Below, piece by piece: positions 34,501 to 42,100 of a stretch of DNA of 64,000 nt (position 1 is the stretch's first letter; each line of letters begins with the position of its first letter). The notes beneath the pieces are model-generated. The model had not been told where the DNA came from. It ran no database searches and was given only the letters and a program-made list of their open reading frames with translations. Source of the stretch: Nocardioides lianchengensis. Its GTDB lineage: Bacteria > Actinomycetota > Actinomycetes > Propionibacteriales > Nocardioidaceae. The position numbers were made by a program, and so were the translations under genes. The stretch spans positions 84,412-148,411 of the forward strand of contig NZ_FMZM01000014.1 in the NCBI RefSeq assembly GCF_900101465.1, given 5' to 3'.

Positions 34501-35459
34501 CCCTTCGCGATCTTCTCGCGCAGCGCCGGGTCGGCCAGGTAGTGCTCCTCCCAGTAGGCCTTCAGGGCCTCCACGCCGCGCTTGTCGAAGTAGTTGGTGG
34601 CGTAGGCCGGCTGCGCGGACGGGCTCGAGGAGTGGAACGTGCCCTGGGTCCACATGCCGAAGACGCGGTAGGTGCCGTCGTTGGGCGCGGTCCAGCTCAG
34701 GTTCTGGGTCCAGGCGTCGGCGCCCTGGGTGATGGAGGGCTTGAGGTTGACGTAGCTCGACGGGTCGACGGTGTCGCCCTCGGTGACCTTGTAGGCGTAG
34801 GCGGTCACGAACCTCGCGCCGGCCTTCCGGTTGGCGACGGTCGGTGCAGGCAGGGTGGTCAGGGTCTGGCCGGCCTCGACCGTGCCGGTGCCCAGGGTGA
34901 GGTTCTGCATGGCCTGCTGGCTGGTGGGGTCCAGTCCGGGCACGTTGGACGTGGCCCAGTTGGTGCCGGAGGTCAGGTAGACCGCCATCCCCAGGTCGAG
35001 CAGCTTGTTCATCATCAGGTTCCACTTGTGCGTCCACATCGGCGAGCCGTAGGCGTAGTCCGCGTCCGGGGCGCCGGCGTCGCTCTGCATGCACAGCTCG
35101 ACCCCGCGATAGCCGGCGTCGTACAGCGCCTGGACCTCCTCGAGCAGCGACTCGTCGGTGTTGGCGGCCTCACCCAGCCACCAGCGGACGTCGGTGCTGT
35201 AGACCCGGTCCGGGTCGACGTACTTGCTCTCGAGCTGCTGGGCGAACTCCGAGCTCTGCGGCTGCTGCGCCGCCTTCGCGAGCGCCGTCGTGGCCACGGG
35301 CCCGGCCTTCGCGGTCGCCGTCGCGACCGGCCCCGCGGCCCGCGACTCCTGCGCCATCGCCGACAGCGGCGCGAGCGCGGTCACGGTCATCGCCGAGGAC
35401 AACGCGAAGGCCAGCACCCCCCTCGACACGCTCTTCCGCGGACTGATCGTTCTGACCAT
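31524..35459 (-). CDS. Secreted GH106-like glycoside hydrolase with two Ig-like domains, copy 2
   Basis: A 1311-residue exported enzyme starting at ATG 35459. The signal peptide has basic residues, then VLAFALSSAMTVTALAPLSAMAQ. The architecture is the same as the gene at 19798: a GH106-type catalytic region (VRWWLGEAANTDE, LFMDSLEINTGTGF, EFQKRKGYDITPYL), a jelly-roll region ending near DYLVDGKNDIVIEYSS, then two Ig-like repeats. Most aligned stretches are identical, even at DNA level in places, so it is a recent duplicate. Differences cluster in the signal peptide, the loops around residues 190-270 and the last domains. The substrate is presumably a rhamnosyl or related polysaccharide (family inference). 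Confidence 0.78.
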   Translation of the reverse strand: MVRTISPRKSVSRGVLAFALSSAMTVTALAPLSAMAQESRAAGPVATATAKAGPVATTALAKAAQQPQSSEFAQQLESKYVDPDRVYSTDVRWWLGEAANTDESLLEEVQALYDAGYRGVELCMQSDAGAPDADYAYGSPMWTHKWNLMMNKLLDLGMAVYLTSGTNWATSNVPGLDPTSQQAMQNLTLGTGTVEAGQTLTTLPAPTVANRKAGARFVTAYAYKVTEGDTVDPSSYVNLKPSITQGADAWTQNLSWTAPNDGTYRVFGMWTQGTFHSSSPSAQPAYATNYFDKRGVEALKAYWEEHYLADPALREKIAKGDVQLFMDSLEINTGTGFTWWSEDMVAEFQKRKGYDITPYLFLISGVAATPFTPYHEVRNTGTYKLNGQEQRRQGIINDYQDVLTQLYRERLLQPLKTWLNGVGIETRAQISYGRPLEMSEPAMDVDYPEAENFNQYNNVDIFRLWTGGAKLENKVLSSETGAQLPAYNGTRQMDVHDAYSAYAAGFQRMVWHVWGSGYSYGSYQWPGHNSTGFRQLGTRNPGYSDYDEFNAHLGRVQQLVQTGKSRTDVGFINQKWVHGVAFNAGVGSDNGNMNWQYAHQGVYYRSTELQDNGYTYDYFSPKFLFDDDVHFDERTKTIEKAGYKAIVLYQSWLDIEAAKRVLSWAKKGLKVVILEDAASRTPFNDGKDGALKKVTDELKSLPTVRQATVYDDIDYFSSAAGGYDDNVLEKLQELGVEPYSGYSEPNLQLLTQTREDAEGNQYLYVYNYDPADYLDKSHKPSVRAATHGQNIKTDIVQNGLFVPYTIDAWTGETTERADYRWENGKTIVPIDLDYDNIALLAFEKVDGERLHVLSSNADSAYAVHHGVVVRTTDSGTVNAELSNGERIAQDVSVPAAYDIEDWDLTVESWRPGATAGDLTRTETIDGLTTTNRKTSTVKTDIDVELDTLTTWDQIPAVGKGVSGKGHYEASFDWDADSASGAYLDFGDKLEESMVVWINGKKVGGEVSTNPTKVRKDVGGVGKPTIDDGRGNQVPLVGSDLHTGGISWTKPIADVSDYLVDGKNDIVIEYSSALANVQLDRGIVPVQTPKVGRNGVLWWHNDQKYLSNGPQQAKIVPFVDVEYVEATASSVSATPVAGTYGKATTVTATVTGTAPSGTVTVSQGARVLGTGTLGNGTARITLAGTALGAGTHALTVAYSGDGANAASSVTTTARIAKARSSVKASLAPKRPKAGTRPTVKVVVTVAGVRPGGKVLIRRAGRTVATGTLNAAGKVNLRLPKQKAGSRKYQVRYKGNANISGGSKLLTFRVTRR

Positions 35460-35512
35460 CTCTTCGCATCCTTCACTCGGTGATCCGTGCCCCCCGCGTC
35501 GCGCGCACTGCG

Positions 35513-35524
35513 TGAAACGTTTCA
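35513..35524. promoter_or_regulatory. Perfect LacI-type operator TGAAACGTTTCA
   Basis: A 12-base perfect palindrome centred 60 bases upstream of the hydrolase copy 2 start. Near matches precede copy 1 at 23714 and 23779. The spacing suits a repressor blocking the promoter until a sugar inducer appears. Confidence 0.75.
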
Positions 35525-35746
35525 GGCTGACAACGTCACCACTCTGCTTTTTCACGTGTGACGGGCGCAACACCTCTCGGTGACTTGGGTCATCGAAGTG
35601 CCGATCCGCACTATCGGTCGATCACATAACCTCAGGTGACACGAGGGCTCGGCGACCGAGGACGTCGCGGACGGATCGGCGGCCTCCCCGGCACTCGCGG
35701 CCGTTGATACGTTCCGACGTCGTCCGCGACTACTCCAGGAGGTGCC

Positions 35747-36658
35747 GTGTCCGAGAGCCACCGTCTGCGACGCCTGGACCTCAACCTGCTGCGCTCCCTC
35801 GACAGCCTGCTGCGGGAACGCAACGTCTCGCGCGCCGCCGCCGCCATCAACGTCAGCCAGCCGGTGATGAGCGCCGCGCTCGCCCGACTGCGCCGACACT
35901 TCGACGACGAGCTGCTCGTGCGGCGCGACAACCGCTACGAGCTCACGTTCCTGGCCCAGCAGCTCCGGCCGGTCCTCACCGAGGCCCTCGAGGCTGTGGA
36001 CCGCGTCGCGGGCGGGCACACCGCCTTCGATCCCGACTCCGAGTTCCAGATCTCGGTGATCTGCGGTGAGGTCGTGGCGGCGATCGCCCTCCCGGCCATC
36101 CGCCGTCGGATGGTCGAGGGCGCACCCAACAGCACCCTGCGCGTCACCGAGCCGAGCCGGATGCGCAGCACCGAGATCGAGAGCTCCCTGACCAGCGAGA
36201 TGGACGGGGTCTTCCTCCCGCACGGGTGGATCCGCCACCTGGAGAGCATCGACGTCCTGGACGACCAGTGGGTCTTCGCCGTCGCGCAGGACGATCCCGC
36301 GGCCGCCCTGACGATGGACGACCTCGGCTCGCGACCGTGGCTGGTCGCGCAGGTGGGCGACGGCGAGTACGCGCGCGGGATGCAGCAGGTGCTCGCCGCC
36401 GGCGTACGGCCTCGTATCGACGTCACGGTGACCGGCTCGATGAGCATGCCGTTCTTCCTGCGCGGCACCGACCGGGTGGCCGTGATGGGGCGACGGCTGG
36501 TGGCCGAGATGGGGGACCTGTTCGGCGTGCGGGAGGTGCCGGGGCCGATGGAGCTGGAGCACATCCGGACCGCCTTCTGGTGGCACCCCAGCCGCCGCGA
36601 CGACCCCACCCACCGCTGGTTCCGGGACCTGGTGGCCGGCAGTCGCCTCAGCACCTAG
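35747..36658 (+). CDS. LysR family transcriptional regulator (NodD-like branch)
   Basis: A 303-residue regulator from GTG 35747 with AGGAGG six bases upstream. The HTH (LDLNLLRSLDSLLRERNVSRAAAAINVSQPVMSAALARLRRHF) has the RLDLNLL start and the Q-P-V-M-S recognition helix of the NodD/NahR branch, whose members often sense aromatic or plant-derived molecules. The ligand domain follows to the end. It is divergent from hydrolase copy 2 (287 bases apart), so it might influence that gene, although the palindrome there looks LacI-like. Confidence 0.88.
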   Translation: MSESHRLRRLDLNLLRSLDSLLRERNVSRAAAAINVSQPVMSAALARLRRHFDDELLVRRDNRYELTFLAQQLRPVLTEALEAVDRVAGGHTAFDPDSEFQISVICGEVVAAIALPAIRRRMVEGAPNSTLRVTEPSRMRSTEIESSLTSEMDGVFLPHGWIRHLESIDVLDDQWVFAVAQDDPAAALTMDDLGSRPWLVAQVGDGEYARGMQQVLAAGVRPRIDVTVTGSMSMPFFLRGTDRVAVMGRRLVAEMGDLFGVREVPGPMELEHIRTAFWWHPSRRDDPTHRWFRDLVAGSRLST

Positions 36659-36688
36659 CCCGGGTCGCCCCGGGTCGGGCGGTGGGCG

Positions 36689-37267
36689 CTATCGCGCGAC
36701 CGGGACCAGCTCAATGCCGCCCAACGAGGCGTCCAGGTCCTGCCGCCCCAGCACGGCGCTGCGGACGATGTAGCCCTGGCAGAAGGTGAGCATGGCCAGC
36801 GCCGTGGACGCGGCGGCGCCGGGGTCGCGGCCCTGCGCGTCCAGCCAGCGCCCGGCGGCACTGGCGAACGCCGCCTCGATGTCCGTCATCCGGCGGCGGA
36901 CGATCGCCCCGATCGCCGGGTCGGAGGCCGCCTCCCCCCAGAGCTGCACCAGGGTCGCGAAGGGCACCTCGTCGGCCTCGAGGCCGGCCAGCCACCAGCG
37001 CACGACCTCGGACGGCGAGCGCACCGGACCGTCGTCGGACGCCGTCAACAGGTCGAGACGCGCGCCGATCACCTCGGTCGCGACCAGCTCGATCAGCTCG
37101 TCCTTGCGGGCGAAGTGGGAGTACACCGAGCCGGCCGACAGCCCGGCCTCCTCGATGATGTCGGCCATCGTCAGGTCGTTCAGCGCACGACGACGCAGCA
37201 CCCGCAGGGTCGCGGCGACGATCTCGTCCCGACGCGCCTGGCGATACGCGTCACTCACTCGCGGCAT
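36689..37267 (-). CDS. TetR family transcriptional regulator
   Basis: A 192-residue repressor-type protein. The N-terminal HTH is ATLRVLRRRALNDLTMADIIEEAGLSAGSVYSHFARKDEL (about 18-57), followed by an all-helical ligand domain. It is divergent from the membrane-protein gene at 37331. A 26-base near-perfect palindrome covers the shared promoter, so it very probably represses that gene and itself, with release by a hydrophobic ligand. Confidence 0.92.
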   Translation of the reverse strand: MPRVSDAYRQARRDEIVAATLRVLRRRALNDLTMADIIEEAGLSAGSVYSHFARKDELIELVATEVIGARLDLLTASDDGPVRSPSEVVRWWLAGLEADEVPFATLVQLWGEAASDPAIGAIVRRRMTDIEAAFASAAGRWLDAQGRDPGAAASTALAMLTFCQGYIVRSAVLGRQDLDASLGGIELVPVAR

Positions 37268-37294
37268 GCGCCGGAGCCTAACCTGGTCTACAGT

Positions 37295-37320
37295 CTAAAC
37301 AGAATACTGATTCTGTTTAG
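37295..37320. promoter_or_regulatory. 26-base TetR-type palindrome
   Basis: CTAAACAGAAT (37295-37305) and ATTCTGTTTAG (37310-37320) are perfect arms around ACTG. The right arm runs into the AGGAG ribosome site of the gene at 37331, so a bound repressor would cover the promoter and the start of the mRNA. Confidence 0.85.
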
Positions 37321-37330
37321 GAGCACTGCC

Positions 37331-38299
37331 ATGAGCACCACCACCCGCCGTACCCGTCCGGCCGTCGCCGCCGTCCTCGGCCTGGTCGCCGGACTCGTCG
37401 TCGCGCTCGTCGTCCTGGCCTTCCTGTGGCCCGTCGCCACCTCAGAGCCGCACGACCTCCCGGTCGGCGTGGTCGGCGGCCAGCTCCCCGCGAGCGCCGA
37501 CCTGCCGGTCGACCCCACGTCGTACGACAGCCGCGCCGACGCGGTCCGGGCGATCCAGGAGCGCGAGGTGTACGGCGCCCTCGTGCTCGACCCGGCCGCG
37601 CCCGAGGTGCTGGTCGCCGGGGCCGGCCAGGCCCCCGCGACCGCGGTCGTCCAGGGCCTCGGCGCCCAAATGGGCGCCGCCCAGGGCGTCACCCCGACCG
37701 TCACCGACGTGGTGCCGCTGTCCGAGGACGACCCCGCGGGCGCGGGGCTGAGCGCCATGGGCTTCCCCCTCGTCCTCGGCGGCATCGTCGGCGGCGTCCT
37801 CGTCTCCCTGCTCGTCGCCGGCGTGACCCGCCGCCTCCTGGCCCTCGGCGTGTACGCCGCCGCCGCCGGCCTCCTGGCCGCCGTGGTCACCGGCCCGCTG
37901 CTCGGCATCGCCGCGGGCGGGTTCTGGACCAGCGCCCTGGTCCTCGCCGTCGCGATGCTCGGCACCGCCTCGACCGTGGTCGGCCTCAACGCCCTCCTCG
38001 GCGCCCCCGGCATCGGGGTCGGGGCCGTGCTGACGATGCTCGTCGCCAACCCGATCTCGGGCGGGACCACGCCGTACCAGTTCATCACCGGGCCGTGGGG
38101 CGAGATCGGCCAGTACTTCGTGCCCGGCGCCGCCCAGAGCCTGTTCCGCGAGGTCAGCTACTTCCCCGACGCCTCGACCCTGCACGAGTGGGTCGTCCTG
38201 GTCGCCTGGGTCCTCGGCGGCGTGCTGCTCTCCGTCACCGGGCACTTCCGCAGCTCGACGCCGGTGGACCTCCCCGACGACGAGCTCGAGGCCGCGTAA
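37331..38299 (+). CDS. Multi-span membrane protein, YhgE/ABC-2-permease-like
   Basis: A 322-residue membrane protein. One N-terminal helix (AAVLGLVAGLVVALVVLAFLWPVA) is followed by an extracytoplasmic domain of about 115 residues (LPVGVVGGQLPASADLPVD, EREVYGALVLDP) and then five or six helices. This layout is that of the YhgE/Pip and DUF3533 relatives, related to ABC-2 export permeases. No ATPase is adjacent. Under divergent TetR control it is probably an efflux or envelope-stress protein. ATG 37331 has AGGAG eight bases upstream. Confidence 0.8.
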   Translation: MSTTTRRTRPAVAAVLGLVAGLVVALVVLAFLWPVATSEPHDLPVGVVGGQLPASADLPVDPTSYDSRADAVRAIQEREVYGALVLDPAAPEVLVAGAGQAPATAVVQGLGAQMGAAQGVTPTVTDVVPLSEDDPAGAGLSAMGFPLVLGGIVGGVLVSLLVAGVTRRLLALGVYAAAAGLLAAVVTGPLLGIAAGGFWTSALVLAVAMLGTASTVVGLNALLGAPGIGVGAVLTMLVANPISGGTTPYQFITGPWGEIGQYFVPGAAQSLFREVSYFPDASTLHEWVVLVAWVLGGVLLSVTGHFRSSTPVDLPDDELEAA

Positions 38300-38397
38300 G
38301 GATCGAGCGCCGAGCCCGTCTCCTCTGTGCCCGGCTCCGTGTCCCCGTCATGGAGTCCACGAGGCCCGCGGAGTCAGACCCGCGGTCCCGGTCGGGT

Positions 38398-38435
38398 GCC
38401 GGGCAGGGCGTCGCACCACCGACGCCCTGCCCGGC
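38398..38435. terminator. Bidirectional terminator hairpin
   Basis: A perfect 16-base stem (GCCGGGCAGGGCGTCG and complement) with loop CACCAC. It lies between the convergent membrane-protein and sortase genes and can serve both. Confidence 0.85.
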
Positions 38436-38452
38436 CCGTCTCACCGCCCGTC

Positions 38453-38929
38453 TCACCGCTCGCGCGGCTCGCTGCGGAGCAGGTGACCGAAGGCCACCAG
38501 CCGGTCGTCGGTGTGGAACAGCTCGGCGCAGGTGGTGAGCGTGATCAGCCGAGCCCCCGGGGTGGTGACGGGCCCGGGGCCGTCGCCGTCCGGGTTGGCC
38601 GGTCGCCGGTCCAGCACCCAGCTCTCGGTGAACGGCACCGACAGCGCGTCGCCCGCGGTGTCCAGGACGTAGGTGTGGACCGCATCGCGGGTCTCGACCA
38701 CCACCTCGTCGCCGACCTCGAGGTCCGGCAGGTCGCGGAACGGCTCGCCGTGCGTGACCCGGTGCCCCGCCAGCGTCAGGTTCCCGCGGCCGCCCGGGCG
38801 CGCGCTGTCGTCGTAGCGGCCCAGGCCGCGGGCGAGCACGTCGTCGGACGTCCCGTCCAGCAGCGGTACGGCGAAGTCCGCCCCGAACCGGGGGATGCGG
38901 ACGACCGCGGACGCCCGGGCGTCGCCCAC
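38453..38929 (-). CDS. Class E sortase, catalytic domain
   Basis: From GTG 38929 the product has 158 residues containing the sortase catalytic set: His56 (LAGHRVTHG), Cys134 (TLTTC) and Arg143 (HTDDR). The TLTTC and closing FGHLL fit actinobacterial class E enzymes, which anchor surface proteins to peptidoglycan or build pili. The GTG has no ribosome site, and using it would leave out the membrane anchor, which is encoded just upstream in the same frame (38930-39109) but without any ATG, GTG or TTG. The true start is therefore unclear. It lies directly after the large surface-protein gene, its probable substrate. Confidence 0.75.
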   Translation of the reverse strand: MGDARASAVVRIPRFGADFAVPLLDGTSDDVLARGLGRYDDSARPGGRGNLTLAGHRVTHGEPFRDLPDLEVGDEVVVETRDAVHTYVLDTAGDALSVPFTESWVLDRRPANPDGDGPGPVTTPGARLITLTTCAELFHTDDRLVAFGHLLRSEPRER

Positions 38930-39133
38930 CCGGACGTCGTCGTACCCGCCGGCCCAGGCCTCGGCGAGGTCGTCGCGGATCTGCGCGTGCTCACGCTGCG
39001 CGACCCAGGTGGTCCCCCACAGCTGCCAGCCGTACCAGCCGAGGACGGCCAGGCCGAGGAGCAGCAGCGCCGTGCCCGCGACGAGGCGGGCACGGCGCTG
39101 CCGGGGCTCAGCCGCGACGGGCCCGCCGTCCGG
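38930..39133 (-). other. In-frame sortase membrane-anchor region without a usual start codon
   Basis: The sortase frame stays open up to 39133. Reading from 39109 it gives a basic stretch (EPRQRRAR), a membrane helix (LVAGTALLLLGLAVLGWYGW) and a linker (VAQREHAQIRDDLAEAW), exactly the N-terminus expected of a class E sortase. No ATG, GTG or TTG occurs in this frame. The overlapping surface-protein gene ends at 39108 in a frame one base away, so ribosome frameshifting, re-initiation at a rare codon, or a mutation are all possible. Confidence 0.7.
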
Positions 39134-42100
39134 TCAGCAGCAGCACGCCGCCGGCGGCCAGGAGCACCCCGAGGAGGGCGAGCCAGAGGCTCGGTCCACC
39201 CAGGTCGGGCAGCGTGCCGGCCGTGTTGCCCCCGACGCCCGGGTCGTCGTCCTCGCCCTGGTTGCCCTCGACCTCCGGGAAGGTGTTGACGACCGTCACC
39301 TTGGCGCTCGGGTCGACCACGACGGTGCCGTCGTCCCGGCCGGGCCCGCTGTCCTCGAAGGTCACCCGGACGTCGCCGTCGACGTCCGTCTCGGTGACGG
39401 TGCACGCGGCCCCGAGCGGGACGACGATCTTCCGGCGCTCGCCGGCCCGCAGCTCGAACGCGGCGTCGGCCGCGCTCAGCGTCACCGGACCGAGGTCCGT
39501 GGTGCAGGCGAGCGCGAACGAGTACGGCCCCGCCGGTCCGCCGACGACGCGCTTGGCGACGACCAGCTCGCCGGCGTCGAAGGTGTTGACGACCTTCAGG
39601 TGGGTGCCGGCCGCCGTAACGAACGCCGGGCTCGCCGGCCCCGCGAACTCCACCGTCGAGGCGGTGGCCCCGCCGGCGTCGGTCTCGGTCGCCCAGCACT
39701 CGGCGCCGACCGGCAGGTCCGGCACGGTGACCGGGGTCCCCGCGGTCACCGTGAAGGGCTGCGCGGTCAGCAACGGCGTCGTGGTGGCGCCCTGCTGCAG
39801 CACGCAGGTGACCGCCACGTCGTACTCGCGGCCGGCGGCGTACGACGCCGCGGCGCCGTTCACGACCTTGTCGAGCATCAGGGCCGAGAGGTCGAAGGTG
39901 TTCACGACCTCCAGCTCCAGCGCCTGGAGGTCGTCGGGCGTGCCGTCGACGACGACCAGCGCGTCGTCGTACGAGCCGGCGTTGACGGTGTGTCCGGTCG
40001 CCCCGCCGGTGTCGCTCTCCGTGGCCCAGCAGCGGGTGTCGAGCGGCAGCAGCACCGGGTCCCCGCCCGCGTCGGTGAGCGCCACGCGCTCACCCCCGCG
40101 GAGAGCCACCGGCTGGGAGAACACCACGTTCGCCGGGTCGTCCAGCGCGCACGTGACGTCGACGGTGAACACCGCGTCCGTCGCGTACGACGCCGTTGCG
40201 CCGGCCCCGGCGAGCTCCTTGGCGACGGCGACCGTGCCGGCGGAGAACTCGTTGGTGAACGTCGCCCGGACCGTGTTGTCGTCGGCGTTGTCGACCAGGG
40301 TCACCGTGACCGGCGCCGGGGTCGCGTCGGCGCCGCCGTCGTCGGTCTCCGTGACCGTGCAGACCGCGCCCACGGGGAGCAGCAGCGGCACGTCCTCGAC
40401 CACCTCCGTGGAGCCGGCCGGCCAGGGCACCGCGACGGAGACCGGGCCGAGGGTGGCGCCCTCGAAGGTGCAACGGACGTCGTACTCGAACGGGCCCTCG
40501 GGGAGGGAGCCGCCGGCGCCGGTGACCCGCTTGAGGATCTCCAGGTGGGCCTGCTCGAAGGTGTTGACCACCTCGAGCGTCAGCGGCGCCGTCGCGCCCG
40601 GGACGACCAGCACCCCCGCGGCCGGCGTGACCGACGAGGACGTGGCGCCGCCGGCGTCGAGCTCGGTCGCCGTGCAGGTCGAGCCGACCGGCGCGTCGAG
40701 CGTCTCGCTGTCGTCGCCGACGAGGTCGACGGTGACCGGGAAGCCGGCCGCCGTCACGCCGTCCATCGCGCAGAGCACCTCGACCGGGTACGTCGTAGCC
40801 GCGCCCAGCTCGGCGGCGCCGCCCTCGACCGCCTTGCTCACCACGATCTCGGCCAGCGGGTAGCTGTTGGTCACGGTGACCGTGGCGGCCGGGGCCGGGT
40901 CGGGGCCCAGCTGCGGGTCGATCGTGACGATCGCCGGGTCGTCCTCGGGGTGGCTGGTGACGCCGCCGTGGGCGTCGGCCTCCCACACCCGGCACTCCGC
41001 GCCACCCGGTAGCCCGGTGACGGTGTCGTCCTTGCCGGGCCGGAGCGTGAGGGTGCCCTCGGCGACCGTCTGGACCGGGTTGCCGACCGGGTCGATCGTG
41101 CAGGAGTAGTCGATCTCGAACTCCCGCGTCGCGACCGGCAGGTCACCGGGGTTGGTCCCCAGCTCCTTCTCGACGCGCAGGGCGCCGTACGCCGTGGCCA
41201 CGCCGACCTGGATCGGCTCGGTGGGCGGCAGCACCCGGGTGCTGCCGTTGGAGCGCCGGGTGGTCTCGGCGTGACCGAAGGAGTTCCAGGCGATCGTCGG
41301 GTCGGCGACCCGGGCGACCTCCAGGGGCGTGTCCATCGAGAACACGATGCTCACGCCCTCGCCGGGCGCCAGCGGGGTGTCCCACTGCACGCGCAGCTGG
41401 GCGGCGACCGCGGCCGCGCCGTACGGGTCGGCCCAGGTGCCGGCGCCGCACGCCGAGGTCATCGAGAGGTCCGCCGTGCAGACCCCGGCCTCGCTGTGGG
41501 CGTAGGTGGTGGTGAGCGTCCCGCTGCCGATCAGCTCCGGGGCCGAGGCCAGCGTCGGCCGGTTGGCCCACTGGGTGCCGCGGTCGGTGCCGCTGAGGAC
41601 GACGCCCTTGTCGCCCTGGACCGGGAACCGGTCGATGACCCGCATCGCGGTGGCCGGCTCGGTGCCGGAGTTCACCATCCGCATCAGGTAGTCGTAGCGG
41701 TCACCCGGGTTCACCAACGCCACGCACGGGTACGCCGTGTAGGTCCGGCCCGCCTCGGTGCGCACCGGGCAGGCGGCGTCGCCGACCGGGACCTGCTCGC
41801 CGTGGCGGTTGTCCCACCAGCCGAGCGCGTCGGTGCCGGCGACCCACTTGCGGGCCTCGAAGGCGGCCCCGGCCTTGGTCGTGACCGCGGCCGTGTCGGT
41901 GCACCAGGTGCCGGTCCCGACGGACCCGTCGGTCGAGGTGCCGCTGCCGGGCGCGCAGGCCAGGCCGTCGGCCGGCGACGAGGCGCCCATCAGGTTGGTG
42001 CTGACCTGGCCCTCGGTGACCCCGGGCGACAGCCGCACCTGGATCTCGATCGTGAAGGTCGCGCCCGGACGCATCACCCAGTCGCCGAAGGACCAGCGCA

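Noticed and set aside
30933..35483. 1500-codon open frame on the plus strand opposite hydrolase copy 2
   Set aside because: Same artefact of GC-rich coding DNA as opposite copy 1; no recognisable fold, and it crosses the terminator and the Lsr2-like gene.
36659..36675. CCCGGG-TCGC-CCCGGG between the LysR and TetR genes as a terminator
   Set aside because: Each six-base unit is palindromic by itself and the possible stem is too short to call with confidence.
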